A DNA stretch of 64,000 nt from Bog-473 sp963763575 (GCA_963763575.1 CAVXPD010000018.1:248001-312000); one strand, 5' to 3'; numbered from the stretch's first letter, positions 24,681 through 33,951 are shown. The notes: generated by a model from the letters alone, not told the origin. Made by a program: numbers and translations.

Positions 24681-25059
24681 TCCTGACCCTGAGGTATGCC
24701 GGCGTCAATCCGACGGACAAATCGGACGGGCACCGCGGCGGTCACGGGGCGGACCAGGACACGATGGCCGTGACGAGGCCCCTGGGGTGAGGCCTCCTGA
24801 GCAGGAACTCAGATCAATTTTGATGCGCTTCGCTCTTCTGGTTGGCGTTCCTCTGATTGCCCACATGGATAGCCAAGGACCGCCAACGAGAGATCCAAGT
24901 CGCCGCTCGAAACGACGGTTTGTTCAGAGCGGCCACCACGCACTCGCCAAGGACTCTTGAGGACCCGCCACGCTGACCAAGTATCAAAGCGCGGCTTGGG
25001 CCTCGCGACCGGCGTACGTTCGGAATCATCGGTGGTGGTCTCGGTTGTAGGTTTTCGCG
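24681..25059. other. Intergenic region, no feature seen
   Basis: About 380 bp between divergent DUF998 and cupin genes. Short frames exist, but they lack binding sites and family likeness. I see no repeat or RNA gene here. Confidence 0.4.
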
Positions 25060-25572
25060 ATGGCCGAGTCTGATCATCACGTGAGCGAGCCTCCGGTGGA
25101 AGTTGTGATCACCGGCCCCGACGGAGGTGAGGATGTCGATCTCGCAGGGATACGGATGAGGATCCTCGAGGACGGTCGGACGACTTCCCACCGTCTGGGC
25201 GTGGGAGAGATCACCGTGCCGCCCCACACGGACGGCCCTCCTCAGCACCGCCACGCCCGGCACGACGAGGGCTTCTACGTCGTTTCCGGCACTGCTCGGT
25301 TCACGGTGGGCGACGCGTCGTACGAGGCGCCCGCTGGCACCCTAGTGATGGTGCCGCCCGGCGCGCCGCACACTTTCGCCAACCCGGCAGACGAGCCGGC
25401 CGTGCTCCTCAATACGTTCACTCCCGACTTTTATGTGGAGTACTTCCGGGACTTGCGTGACCTGATCGCCGGCGGCGCGGCGCTGACCCCCGAGGTCACC
25501 CTCGGAGTGATGGCTCGGTACGCCACTGAACCGGCCACCACCTACGCCGGGCCCGGCTCGCCCGACGCCTGA
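25060..25572 (+). CDS. Cupin-domain protein
   Basis: A 170-residue single-domain cupin. Motif 1 is PPQHRHARHDEGFYVVSG, with His-His-Glu metal ligands, and motif 2 is PPGAPHTFANPADEP, with the fourth His. The fold binds a divalent metal and may act as a dioxygenase, isomerase or sensor; nothing narrows this further. It lies 48 bp before an alpha/beta hydrolase and is probably in the same transcript. Confidence 0.9.
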   Translation: MAESDHHVSEPPVEVVITGPDGGEDVDLAGIRMRILEDGRTTSHRLGVGEITVPPHTDGPPQHRHARHDEGFYVVSGTARFTVGDASYEAPAGTLVMVPPGAPHTFANPADEPAVLLNTFTPDFYVEYFRDLRDLIAGGAALTPEVTLGVMARYATEPATTYAGPGSPDA

Positions 25573-25620
25573 CATCTCTCCACTGCCGAGGCCTGACGTC
25601 GTCAAGAAAGTGAAGGAACC

Positions 25621-26391
25621 ATGACCACCCCAACGAAGACGGTGGCCATCGATGACATCGGACCGGTCGAGATCTCTCTCGACGACGTCGGCGAGGGTAA
25701 GTGTTACTTGTTACTGCATGGTGGTGGTGGCCCCGACACCATGACGGGCTTCGGAGAGCGGTTCGCCGAGTCCCATCCAGCTCGGGTTCTCGTTCCGACG
25801 CACCCGGGCTTCGCTGCAACTACGCGACCGACGAAGCTCGACACCATTCGCCGTCTCGCTGCGCTCTATATCGCGCTGCTCGACGAACTGGACGTGAGTG
25901 ACGTTACCGTCATCGGGAATTCGATCGGCGGGTGGATCACCGTCGAGATGGCCCTCATGGAGTCGCCCCGCGTCAGCAGCATTGTCTTGATCGACGCGGT
26001 CGGCATCGACGTGCCCGACCAACCGGTCGCCGATTTCTTCACGTTGGGATACGACGAGTTCCTTGAGCGGGCCTTCAGCAACCCGGATCCCTTCCGGATG
26101 GATCCGACGAGCTTGCCACCCGCCGCCCAGGCTGCGGTAGCGGCCAACAGGTCCTCCCTTGCCACCTACACTGGAGGGAAGATGAACGACCCCACGCTCG
26201 CGGAACGTATCCGAGGTTTGAAGATCCCGACGCTGGTGCTCTGGGGAGACAGCGACCGTATCGCCAGTCCCGACTACGGGCGGGCCTACGCCAACTCGAT
26301 CCCGATGGCCCGATTCCGAGTCCTCACCGATGTCGGACATCTTCCGCAGGTTGAGAAGCCCGACGCGGTGCTCCAGGCCGTTTGGGGCTGA
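25621..26391 (+). CDS. Alpha/beta hydrolase (Ser nucleophile)
   Basis: A 256-residue alpha/beta hydrolase with AAGGAACC before the ATG. The oxyanion segment is LLLHGGGGPDTM, the nucleophile elbow is VIGNSIGGWIT (Ser), the acid is in WGDSDRIAS, and the His is in DVGHLPQVEKPD. The full triad makes it a likely esterase, lactonase or C-C hydrolase. Pairing with a cupin suggests a small degradative or biosynthetic unit (inference). Confidence 0.9.
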   Translation: MTTPTKTVAIDDIGPVEISLDDVGEGKCYLLLHGGGGPDTMTGFGERFAESHPARVLVPTHPGFAATTRPTKLDTIRRLAALYIALLDELDVSDVTVIGNSIGGWITVEMALMESPRVSSIVLIDAVGIDVPDQPVADFFTLGYDEFLERAFSNPDPFRMDPTSLPPAAQAAVAANRSSLATYTGGKMNDPTLAERIRGLKIPTLVLWGDSDRIASPDYGRAYANSIPMARFRVLTDVGHLPQVEKPDAVLQAVWG

Positions 26392-26507
26392 GCTGGACGG
26401 CGGTCCGTATCGAGTGTTGCTGTATTCCCGGTAACGCTCATTCGAATCCCAATTCGGACTGCCGAGGCTGCCGAGGCCGCCTGAGCCTTCTGGGTCGCCC
26501 GAACAGA

Positions 26508-27581
26508 TCAGGGCCGGGGCGATACAAGGTCCGTCGCGACGGTGGCTGACCGGGACCACGATCGCCGGCCATGTTCTGCGATCACATGGTGATAGACGTC
26601 TATGTACTCATCGACCATGCGGTCGCTACTGAACCGATGCACGGCCGCGTCTCGAACTGTCCGTCGGTCCAGTTGACCGACGTTCGATATTGCCGTGATC
26701 GCGGAAATGACGTCCGGTACCACAGAGCCCGTGACGCCATCGGTGATGACCTCCGCCATGGAGCCTCGGTCGAAGGCAATCACCGGAGTGCCACACGCCA
26801 TTGCCTCCACGACCGAGAAGCCGAATGGCTCGTCGAAGTCGATTAGGTGGAGGAGAGCTACGGCTCCGCCCAAGAAGGTTGAGCGATCCTCCGCTGCGAC
26901 AGGTCCGACGAACCGGACGTGGTCGCCGTCGAGACGGGGCATGACCGAGCGCTCGAAATACTCCTCGTCTTGAATGATTCCGGCAATCAGAAGTGGGATC
27001 CCCGCCGCTTTGGCGACATCGATCGCGGCAACCACCCCCTTGTCCGGATGGATACGTCCGAAGAAGGCCAGATAGGACCCGGGTTCCGGAGCAAACGTGA
27101 AGGCACTGGCGTCGATGCCGTGATGGATTGTGGCCACGTAGCTGAGAGCGGGATGCCTGTTGGCATCGCTGATCGCGACGTAGAAATTCATCTCGTTGTA
27201 CTTGGCGTACACCGGCACAATCTGGGGCGAAGAGAAGCCATGGATCGTCGTAACGACCGGAGTAGGAATCAGCCCGGTGTAGGTCAGCGGCAGAAAGTCG
27301 AAGCTGTTGTGAATGATGTCGAATTCGGATGCCTGCTCGAAGACCTTCGAGATGTGCAGGCACTCGGTAACCTTCGGGTCGATGTCAGCATCCTCCGACC
27401 AGCCGCGGGGGATCACGCTGGACAGGTGAGCCGAAGTTTCGGATTCTCCGGTAGCGAAGAGCGTCACGTCGTGACCTCGAGAAACGAGGCCCTCGGTCAG
27501 GAGTGAGGCAAAGAGCTCCCATGGTCCGTAGTGGCGCGGCGGAACGCGCCACGCAATTGGTGCCAGTACTGCAATGCGCAC
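26508..27581 (-). CDS. GT4-family glycosyltransferase (last gene of operon)
   Basis: A 357-residue GT-B glycosyltransferase. The N-terminus is MRIAVLAPIAWRVPPRHYGP, typical of GT4. The sugar-nucleotide site has FFGRIHPDKGVVAAIDVAK and the C-terminal E-x7-E region is PFGFSVVEAMACGTPVIAF. No signal peptide, so it is cytosolic. It starts 8 bp after the stop of a tiny basic-protein gene and is the downstream end of a five-gene minus-strand operon with GH130 and another GT4. It probably transfers mannose, glucose or a related sugar from a nucleotide donor. Confidence 0.92.
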   Translation of the reverse strand: MRIAVLAPIAWRVPPRHYGPWELFASLLTEGLVSRGHDVTLFATGESETSAHLSSVIPRGWSEDADIDPKVTECLHISKVFEQASEFDIIHNSFDFLPLTYTGLIPTPVVTTIHGFSSPQIVPVYAKYNEMNFYVAISDANRHPALSYVATIHHGIDASAFTFAPEPGSYLAFFGRIHPDKGVVAAIDVAKAAGIPLLIAGIIQDEEYFERSVMPRLDGDHVRFVGPVAAEDRSTFLGGAVALLHLIDFDEPFGFSVVEAMACGTPVIAFDRGSMAEVITDGVTGSVVPDVISAITAISNVGQLDRRTVRDAAVHRFSSDRMVDEYIDVYHHVIAEHGRRSWSRSATVATDLVSPRP

Positions 27582-27589
27582 AACGGCCT

Positions 27590-27721
27590 TCAGCGCCCAA
27601 GTCCCGGTCGGTTAGCCTTCCTGCCTCGCTCCTCTCGCCTCTCCTTCTTTGCCACTCTCTTCTCCTTGAGGGACTTGCCAGGCTTCTTTCCGGCCGGTTT
27701 CTGCGGTGATCTGTCAGGCAC
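27590..27721 (-). CDS. 43-residue Lys/Arg-rich small protein
   Basis: The GTG at 27721 has AGGAG upstream (27733-27729) at a spacing of 7 bp. The peptide has 43 residues, nearly half Lys, Arg or Glu, with GKKPGKSLKEKRVAKKERRE as its core, predicted to be a charged helix. Similar short basic proteins with a K-S-L-K-E-K-R core occur in Actinobacteria (recollection of family pattern, not checked). It fills the gap between GH130 and the GT4 gene, on the same strand. Binding RNA or an acidic polymer is possible, but the role is unknown. Confidence 0.65.
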   Translation of the reverse strand: MPDRSPQKPAGKKPGKSLKEKRVAKKERREERGRKANRPGLGR

Positions 27722-27754
27722 CGTGTTCTCCTATCGTTGACGGGGAAACTCGAG

Positions 27755-29242
27755 TCAATCGGGAATGGATCTGAGGGATGCGAGGAGCTTGTCGAGAGGC
27801 ACCGTCGCCACTCCAATCGCAGAGTCGCCGATCCCATACGGAATTACCACGAGGCCTGCGTGGAGGAGAGCGCCGCACGAGTAGACCACATTGGGCACAT
27901 AACCGTCCTGCTCGCCGTGCGCCGGACTGAGTAGTGGCTCCCGCAGCCGACCGAGGATCCGTGTGGGGTCTTCGAGCTCGAGCAATATGGCCCCGATGTT
28001 GTAGGTCCGCATTGGACCGACGCCGTGGGTGAGCACCAGCCAGCCGGCGTCTGTCTCAATGGGTGACCCACAGTTGCCGAGTTGAACGACCTCCCATGGC
28101 GCGGCCGGCGTTTGGCAAGCCAATCCGTCGTCCCAACGCCGCGGATTATCGGAGTATGCGATCGTGTTCGACTCTCGATCACTTCGGGACAGCGCGACGA
28201 AACGGCCCCTGATCCGGCGTGGGAAAAGAGCAAGTCCCTTATTAGCCGCCGCACCTCCGGCCATCGGCGAGGAAGCGAACTGCACGAAGTCCTCGGTTTC
28301 GAGCAACTGCTGGCCGATGTCGGTACCGTTGTAAGCGGTGTAGGTGGCGTAGAACTTCACGCGGCCGTCGTCTTCGACGAATCGCACGAAACGGGCGTCC
28401 TCCATGCCTTTGGATTCGGCGCTCATCGCGGGTACGAGCACTTGCTCACTCAGCGGCGTGCCGTGCTCGAATCGAACGCCGTAGCTCCGTTCGGCGATCC
28501 TACGCATGAGTCCGATGGTCCTCTTCGCCTGCTTTCGGGTGGCCGCGTGGTCCTCGAGGATTCTGAGCCGTCCCTCCATCTGCGCTTCTGTGAACTTCGG
28601 TCCGAGGTGACCGAGCACATAGTCGGCGTCATCGCCGCCTCCACGGAGGCGACGGAGCTCTGCTTTGAAGACTTCTGCCTCAAACGTCGCCCCGTTCAGT
28701 CGCCCCTTCGTGGCAAAGGTCGGCCTCGGATCGAGAACGACCTGGCCCGAATGGGTGATGGTCCCGGTGCGGAAGCCAATCGAGGAGCTGTGGCCCTCGC
28801 CGATGGCCCTGGTACTCATCACGAACCGGACACTGCCAGAGGTGGTCCCCGTCTGATCCGGGTGCATCACCATGCTTGGATTACAGAGGGCGGCACCCTC
28901 AACGGCGTATTCGCTCGTGAAGGTGGCGCCAAGCAGAAGGCGACGGGTTAGTGAGAGCTCACTTTCGGGGTCGAGGCGCTCGGAGAGCTCGTCAGCGTGC
29001 CGGAGGAACGTGTCCGTCAAGCCGTGGTGGCGACCCGCGAAACGCGCGGCGACATCGTCGTAGCTGCGCTGAACCTCGTCGTCGGTGAGTGCCAGGACGC
29101 GTTGCAGGACGGTATTCGATCGGGACTCTTGCTGATCAAAGCCTTCGTGCCCCGGCACGAACAGTCGAGCCAAAACTCGCGACCTGTCTGGCGCAATGTG
29201 AACTGTGCTGCGGCGAGCCAGCTTCGGAGCTTGCCCATTCAT
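27755..29242 (-). CDS. GH130 family glycosidase / mannoside phosphorylase
   Basis: A 495-residue protein of the five-bladed GH130 fold. The recognised blocks are GMEDARFVRFVEDDG, which holds the family's acidic catalytic region, QLGNCGSPIETDAGWLVLTH and the following TYNIGAILLELEDP. GH130 enzymes cleave beta-mannosides by phosphorolysis or hydrolysis. The N-terminal 100 residues are an extra helical part. The length fits the longer group associated with GT genes. Its ATG overlaps the stop of the upstream gene (ATGA). It is probably cytosolic, working on a glycan made by the flanking transferases (inference). Confidence 0.9.
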   Translation of the reverse strand: MNGQAPKLARRSTVHIAPDRSRVLARLFVPGHEGFDQQESRSNTVLQRVLALTDDEVQRSYDDVAARFAGRHHGLTDTFLRHADELSERLDPESELSLTRRLLLGATFTSEYAVEGAALCNPSMVMHPDQTGTTSGSVRFVMSTRAIGEGHSSSIGFRTGTITHSGQVVLDPRPTFATKGRLNGATFEAEVFKAELRRLRGGGDDADYVLGHLGPKFTEAQMEGRLRILEDHAATRKQAKRTIGLMRRIAERSYGVRFEHGTPLSEQVLVPAMSAESKGMEDARFVRFVEDDGRVKFYATYTAYNGTDIGQQLLETEDFVQFASSPMAGGAAANKGLALFPRRIRGRFVALSRSDRESNTIAYSDNPRRWDDGLACQTPAAPWEVVQLGNCGSPIETDAGWLVLTHGVGPMRTYNIGAILLELEDPTRILGRLREPLLSPAHGEQDGYVPNVVYSCGALLHAGLVVIPYGIGDSAIGVATVPLDKLLASLRSIPD

Positions 29243-30268
29243 TGGAGGACGCTGAAATGGGATCGCGCGTGTTGCAGGGTCGTAAGGAGAGCCAGCGTCG
29301 ACTCAGTGCCCTGGTTGAGGTTGGCGCCGCGGTGCTCTAGGCCGTCAAAGGCGCCCCCGGTGGTGGGGTCCCACATGACAACCCCTCCATCGTTGTGGCC
29401 CAGAAACCAGCGGGCCGCGGCGTTGATCCCTTCCGCCCATCGTGAATTGCCGTCGACACTCCGGGCGCGGGCACACGCATCGGCGAGCGAAGCCACCTCA
29501 ATGGGTTGCTGGTCGAATCTCGGACCCTCGTCTTCGGGTCCGCTGCCTCCGACGGGGGTCACCGAGAGATGCCCTTGTAAGGACTGGCGATCGAGCAGCC
29601 ACTCCAAGAGGTCCAATCCGCGCTTGACGAGGACCGGACGTTCGAGCGCTGATCCGGCCGCAATCATTGCCTCTGGGAGCGTGGCGTTGGCGTAGGTGAG
29701 GCTCGGCTCCGGCCACGGCCAACCGGCATGCCAGCGAGTTGTCGACATTGAGTCGGCGGCATCGACCAGTAGCGCGCTCGCCGCATTGTCGTCGGGATGA
29801 ACGCTGAGCAATTCAGCGGCACCGAGTACAGCGAACGCCATTGGTCTCGGCCAGGATGACCGCCGCCTGAGTGCTTGTTCAAGCGCACCAGTGGCCTGTT
29901 GGCGCATCTCATGATCGTCGCAGTGCGAGGCCGCTGTGCCCAGCCCCCATATGCATCGCCCCCAGCAGTCGTTGAGTGCGGGAAGGTCTTCCCAGGTGCC
30001 ATGTCGGTTCATTCGATTTCGACACTTGCCCTTTGGTTCCAACGCCTCGAGAAGAAATCGCAAGCTGAGCACGGCCAAGTCACGCACCTTCGGCGCACCG
30101 TCTTGGTTCCCGGGCGGTAACGACCAGTACACGGGCCATGTCGTCAGTGCAGTAGCCGTGCTCGGGCCGGGGCTCGCGATACAAGGCGTGCTCAAAGGTG
30201 CCGCGTCCGTCGGTCATGGCGATGAGGTGGCCGAAGTTCGGCTCAGGACTCTCCAGCGGCGAGTTCAT
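29239..30268 (-). pseudogene. Alpha-barrel protein associated with GT4/GH130, frameshifted
   Basis: The start at ATG 30268 overlaps the preceding GT4 stop (ATGA). The first part reads in one frame (GHLIAMTDGRGTFEHALYRE, then HGYCTDDMARVLVVTARE). The second part continues one frame off (DGAPKVRDLAVLSLRFLLEA to the stop at 29239). Dropping one A of the pair at 30103-30104 restores REPDGAPKVRD. The intact protein would have about 342 residues, an all-helical barrel with FDQQPIEVASLADACARA near the end, known as the C-terminal partner of glycosyltransferases. Either a real mutation or a sequence error; the rest is undamaged. Confidence 0.8.
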
Positions 30269-31431
30269 ACCAAGGTGAGCCGTTCTGCGAGGAGGCAATT
30301 GGCCAAATCGAGGTATTCGCCTGCCACCACCGACCAGGCGAGGCTCGGCGCCAGCCGAGATGCCTCCGCGGCCATGTGGGCGGCCAGCTGAGGTCTGATC
30401 AGAACCCTCCGTAGGGCGCGCGCCATTGCGTCAGGGTCATCGTGGTCGACGACGAGTCCGGCGCCGCTCGAGAGCAGCTCAACGGCGTGCGGAAATGCCG
30501 TCGCTACCACTGGTCTTCCGGCGGCAATGGCATCAACGAGGACGCCGGACGTCACCTGGTCTTTGGAGTCATAGGGCAGAACAACCACCTTGCAAGACTG
30601 GATCAAGGCCGTGAGCGAAGCCACGTCGCGGTAATCGGCGTCGAACATGACTGACGAGGAAATGCCGTGACGCTCCGCTTGCTCAACTCGGTCGCGACGG
30701 TACGCCTCTCCGTGCGTAGCGAGCACCTTGGGATGAGTCTGGCCGGCCACCAGATAGCGCGGCCGCATGGGGAGGTCATGCAACGTTCGCATGGCCTCAA
30801 TGGCGCGTTCGATCCCCTTGCCCGGCCCGATGAGCCCCCAGGTCAGAATGACGGGCCGACCGACCCGATGGGGCACGACACGAGCAGTGGGAACGGCAGC
30901 GCCGTGCGCGATTGTGATCACCTTGGAAGGGTCGACTTCGAAGCCTTCGCATAGGCGGATCCGGGCTGCCTCCGACATGACGACCAACCGGTCCGCCCGA
31001 GCCGCGACTTGGTTCAGCACGGAGTGCTGATGTGGTGTCGGATTTGCGAGGATTGTGTGGGCGATCACGATGGACGGGACATGGAGTTCGCCGAGGATCT
31101 CGAGCACGTCGTCTCCATCTGCGCCTCCGTAGAGGCCGTATTCATGCTGCACCACTGCTACATCGAACTGGTTCAGCAAGTCCGAACTGGCGACCAGGGA
31201 GCGGCGTGACCCATTTACCAGCTGGCCAATGACACGATCACTGTCCGAGGTCTGTCCGTCGGTGTCGACGACCCGCACCACGCCTACCTCCGCGTCGTTC
31301 GCAGCCAATCCGGTCGCTAGGGCAGCAGTGAAGGTCGCCAGACCGCATGCCGTAGGAGGGAAGGAACTGAGAATGCCGAAAGAGCGAGCGCGACCATCCC
31401 GGCCTTCGGTTGGAAAAGCTGGGACGCGCAC
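30265..31431 (-). CDS. GT4-family glycosyltransferase (first gene of operon)
   Basis: A 388-residue GT-B enzyme. The N-terminal motif is FGILSSFPPTACGLATFTAA, with a GLATF loop for the acceptor side. VVQHEYGLYGGADGDDVL and LTWGLIGPGKGIERAIEAMR are typical of this GT4 subfamily. The C-terminal domain has VTSGVLVDAIAAGRPVVATA. It heads the minus-strand carbohydrate operon 31431-26508. Confidence 0.92.
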   Translation of the reverse strand: MRVPAFPTEGRDGRARSFGILSSFPPTACGLATFTAALATGLAANDAEVGVVRVVDTDGQTSDSDRVIGQLVNGSRRSLVASSDLLNQFDVAVVQHEYGLYGGADGDDVLEILGELHVPSIVIAHTILANPTPHQHSVLNQVAARADRLVVMSEAARIRLCEGFEVDPSKVITIAHGAAVPTARVVPHRVGRPVILTWGLIGPGKGIERAIEAMRTLHDLPMRPRYLVAGQTHPKVLATHGEAYRRDRVEQAERHGISSSVMFDADYRDVASLTALIQSCKVVVLPYDSKDQVTSGVLVDAIAAGRPVVATAFPHAVELLSSGAGLVVDHDDPDAMARALRRVLIRPQLAAHMAAEASRLAPSLAWSVVAGEYLDLANCLLAERLTLV

Positions 31432-31918
31432 AACGGCTCCTCAACGAGGCTCGGTCGAGGCGTCGAGCCTGCACGGGGCGACATCGGCCGAAACGGCCGT
31501 CCTGCCCAAGCGAAGCGACTCTCCCAAGGGGACGAGAAGTTCAGCCTACCGCGGCAACCCGCTGTTCGCTCTCCGGGCCTGGGTCAGTTGTGGTCCACGG
31601 TTTCGGACGTTTTTGGACTCCTGACCCGATTCATGGGGCGGTTCTCGCGGGCCCGTGATACGGCCGGGTCGCGGCCCCGGCGGCGTGTGAGCGCTCCGGC
31701 AGTGGCGCGGGCAAACAAGGCCCGGCAGTTGCTGTGAGCGCCCCCGGCAGTGCACACAAGGGGAATAAGGCCTCGGAAATGCCGCACCCAAGCCCTGTCG
31801 ACCGGCGCGGGGTTACGAGATACGGCGCTTCGTTAGCTCTGCATAGGCGTTCGATACGTGCCGATATCGGGCAGGTTCTGCGTATCCCACATCAATGCCG
31901 GGAAAGTGTCGCCTCAAC
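31432..31918. other. Non-coding stretch with short direct repeats
   Basis: No supported gene in 487 bp. Two copies of a GAGCGCYCCGGCAGTG-like motif occur at 31689-31704 and 31736-31752. The same motif reappears near 34766-34816 and 57565-57597. The rest is featureless. Confidence 0.5.
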
Positions 31919-32152
31919 CTAAGGACTACTGCCTCGCAGGAGTTGCGACTGTGCAATGTCCCGGAGCCGTGATTGAGCGATGAGCCACTCGCTCGATCGC
32001 TTTTCTCGACCTTCTTGCAGGACGTGGTGGACTCCTGTAGGGCTGTCAGTGCGCGCTCCACATCGTCTGCAGACTGGTATTCGGCCGTTCGTTTCGGGTG
32101 CATGGTGTTCATCGAGTTGAGCAGCAATGTGCAAAGACTGGGAAGAGGTCAT
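31919..32152 (-). CDS. Small protein with a CxxC zinc-ribbon-like motif
   Basis: The ATG at 32152 follows AAGGAGG closely. The 77-residue protein has VCRRCGARTDSPTGVHHV, a CxxC followed by two His that could form a zinc site, then a charged helix ending LRDIAQSQLLRGSSP. No family is recognised. It is divergent from the gene at 32351, with a 198-bp gap between starts. A larger frame through this region would need unlikely sequence upstream of the AGGAGG. An overlapping frame (31813-32127) was not chosen. Confidence 0.5.
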   Translation of the reverse strand: MTSSQSLHIAAQLDEHHAPETNGRIPVCRRCGARTDSPTGVHHVLQEGREKRSSEWLIAQSRLRDIAQSQLLRGSSP

Positions 32153-32350
32153 AGTCCTCCTTTTTGGGGCGTGTCCGTCGCAGGGTCTAGAACGATCTTC
32201 ACGGCCTGCAGACGAACGTGTTTGTCCCCGATCCACCCTACGCCCATGGGGCAGTCGTCCACCCGTGCCCATTCGCCGCCGGGACAACGACCCATCTCCG
32301 GTCCTCTTACAGGCGTCTCTCGCCGGAGAGACCGCCGATAGGCTGGAAAC

Positions 32351-32731
32351 GTGGACTCCCATACAGCTGACTGGTACGGGCGTGCTGTAACTGGGGCGCT
32401 CCGTCCCCTGGGGGACGCTGAGGCCCGCTTTCAGGTTGCGTATCGGCATCGCAAGAGGGCGGACATCGCAGGAGCGTGTGACCAACTTTCGCAAGCTTCG
32501 GCAGGTGCCGGGTCGTGGTTCGCAACGAACCCGTGTCCCGATCCGAATTTGAGCGGTCATCTAATGGGTCAGGTCAGTGCATGTGAAAAGCTTGCTGTGG
32601 CCATAACGTCAAGCGCCTGGGCTATAGGGGATGAGCGGATCATGAGCCAAGTCGATTTCAAAGTTGCGGACCTTCAACACACACTTCTATGGCACCGAGA
32701 CGCGATTGCATCGTGGGCCAGGGGTAACTGA
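32351..32731 (+). CDS. Small hypothetical helical protein
   Basis: A 126-residue protein from a GTG at 32351. TAGGCT at 32339-32344 lies about 7 bp before that codon and could be the -10 of a leaderless transcript. It is predicted to be helical: RKRADIAGACDQLSQASAGA and a C-terminal KVADLQHTLLWHRDAIASWA. There is no signal peptide and no recognised domain. It sits divergently from the zinc-ribbon-like gene, so the two may form a small unit. Confidence 0.5.
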   Translation: MDSHTADWYGRAVTGALRPLGDAEARFQVAYRHRKRADIAGACDQLSQASAGAGSWFATNPCPDPNLSGHLMGQVSACEKLAVAITSSAWAIGDERIMSQVDFKVADLQHTLLWHRDAIASWARGN

Positions 32732-33439
32732 GTCCAAATCCACGGATAGAGTTCGAGCCAGTTCTTTCTCGGGCCCAATAGCGCACAGAGCGCCTGCCCC
32801 TGAGCTGACTCCATCGACGGGCCCATCAGTAACAGGGCACGGACAGCGCTCGAGGTCCATCTGGTCTCCCGATGGAACGCAAGCGCCAATATCGGACGGC
32901 CGTCGTGCTGATTCCGCCCCAGATCCCCGCGACAACGCCCGCATTCCTTTTCGGGAAAGCGGGCGCTGTTCCTCGGTTATTCGCACCTCCGAACCTGTGG
33001 ATCGGAACCCTCGGTACGGCTCAAAATGCCGTGATTTTTACGACTGGACCCAGCAAAATTATTCTGCCAGGTCGATTGTCGTCAGTTTGCTTCGAGGTTC
33101 AGCCCCGCTCGGGCAACGTCAGATCACCCAATGATCCAGAATCGGGGAGGCGCTCTGCACAGTTCGACCAGCCAGATGCCTCACCTCCTTCTGTAGAACA
33201 ACCTTCTTCAACGACTATGGACCCTTCGGGCCCGAAGCGATAGGTCCAAACGGAAAGTATCTGCACTATTTCTGGGCGCTCACTCCCCACCCCCGGGGGG
33301 CTGGCATGGGGTGAACTCGCTTGTTCTCGGGCGAGTTGTGCAGACGGAGGCGAGCGCCCCGAAGTGATTCCACCGCATCCAACACCTGGCTCGGGATTTC
33401 AAGATCGCACTGGTTTCGTGGGGTCAACCCCAAGGCATC
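32732..33439. other. Region without a recognisable gene
   Basis: About 700 bp with several overlapping frames on both strands, none with a convincing start, composition or domain. It lies just before a transposase remnant, so it may be decayed DNA. Confidence 0.4.
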
Positions 33440-33580
33440 GGGTGGCGGAGCGTCTCGCGACGGGCCGTTTCAACCTTCGTTCTTCTGGAGACCTACAACA
33501 ACGAGTGGCTCCTCGAATCCCTTGGCCACCGCATCCCAAGAGAGGCGTTCATCGAGGCGACTGCTCAGGTCACCGCGTGA
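33440..33580 (+). pseudogene. C-terminal remnant of an IS3-type transposase
   Basis: The frame ending at the TGA at 33580 reads AVSTFVLLETYNNEWLLESL and then GHRIPREAFIEATAQVTA. This matches the C-terminal tail of IS3-group transposases (a tyrosine-asparagine-rich strand, then G-H/Y-R-T-P). No D, D or E catalytic segment is present upstream, so only the tail remains. Confidence 0.55.
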
Positions 33581-33609
33581 TAGGGCCCTAACCTTGTAGC
33601 TGAAACGAC

Positions 33610-33951
33610 TTATTGGTGGCGATGCGAGGCCACTCGCTCCTTCATCTGCGGCGCTCCACGGGCTCGCTTGGAGGTGTTCGTGTCGACCAGGAGCTCCAGC
33701 ACCTGGCCGATCGTCGGTTCTCGACCGATAGCTTCTCGCAGCGGCAGGTGGGCTTGAACCTGGTAACGATTGCGACGGCCGTCCTTGTCCTTCACCACGT
33801 AGCCGGCTTCGGCCAGGTCGTTGACAATGCCATAGGCACTGCGTTCGGTGACATCGAGTTCAGTGGCGATGTCGCGCAGACGCACCCCCGGGTCGTGGGC
33901 GATGCAGACCAGCGCCCGGCCGTGCTTGGTGAGGAAGCCCCAGTTCGCCAT
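33610..33951 (-). CDS. Winged-helix DNA-binding protein, probable repressor of hsp20
   Basis: The ATG at 33951 lies 8 bp after a TATACT -10 (33965-33960), so the mRNA is leaderless; ATG 33960 would overlap the -10. The 113-residue protein has a MarR-like winged helix: VRLRDIATELDVTERSAYGI then VNDLAEAGYVVKDKDGRRNR. The C-terminal part is short and charged. It faces the Hsp20 gene across palindromes, suggesting it controls that promoter (inference). Confidence 0.82.
   Translation of the reverse strand: MANWGFLTKHGRALVCIAHDPGVRLRDIATELDVTERSAYGIVNDLAEAGYVVKDKDGRRNRYQVQAHLPLREAIGREPTIGQVLELLVDTNTSKRARGAPQMKERVASHRHQ

Noticed and set aside
31813..32127. 104-codon minus-strand frame
   Set aside because: It needs a TTG start without a binding site and overlaps the frame at 31919-32152, which has AAGGAGG at its start.
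33100..33290. Short minus-strand frame of 63 codons
   Set aside because: No start signal or family likeness; surrounded by other equally weak frames.
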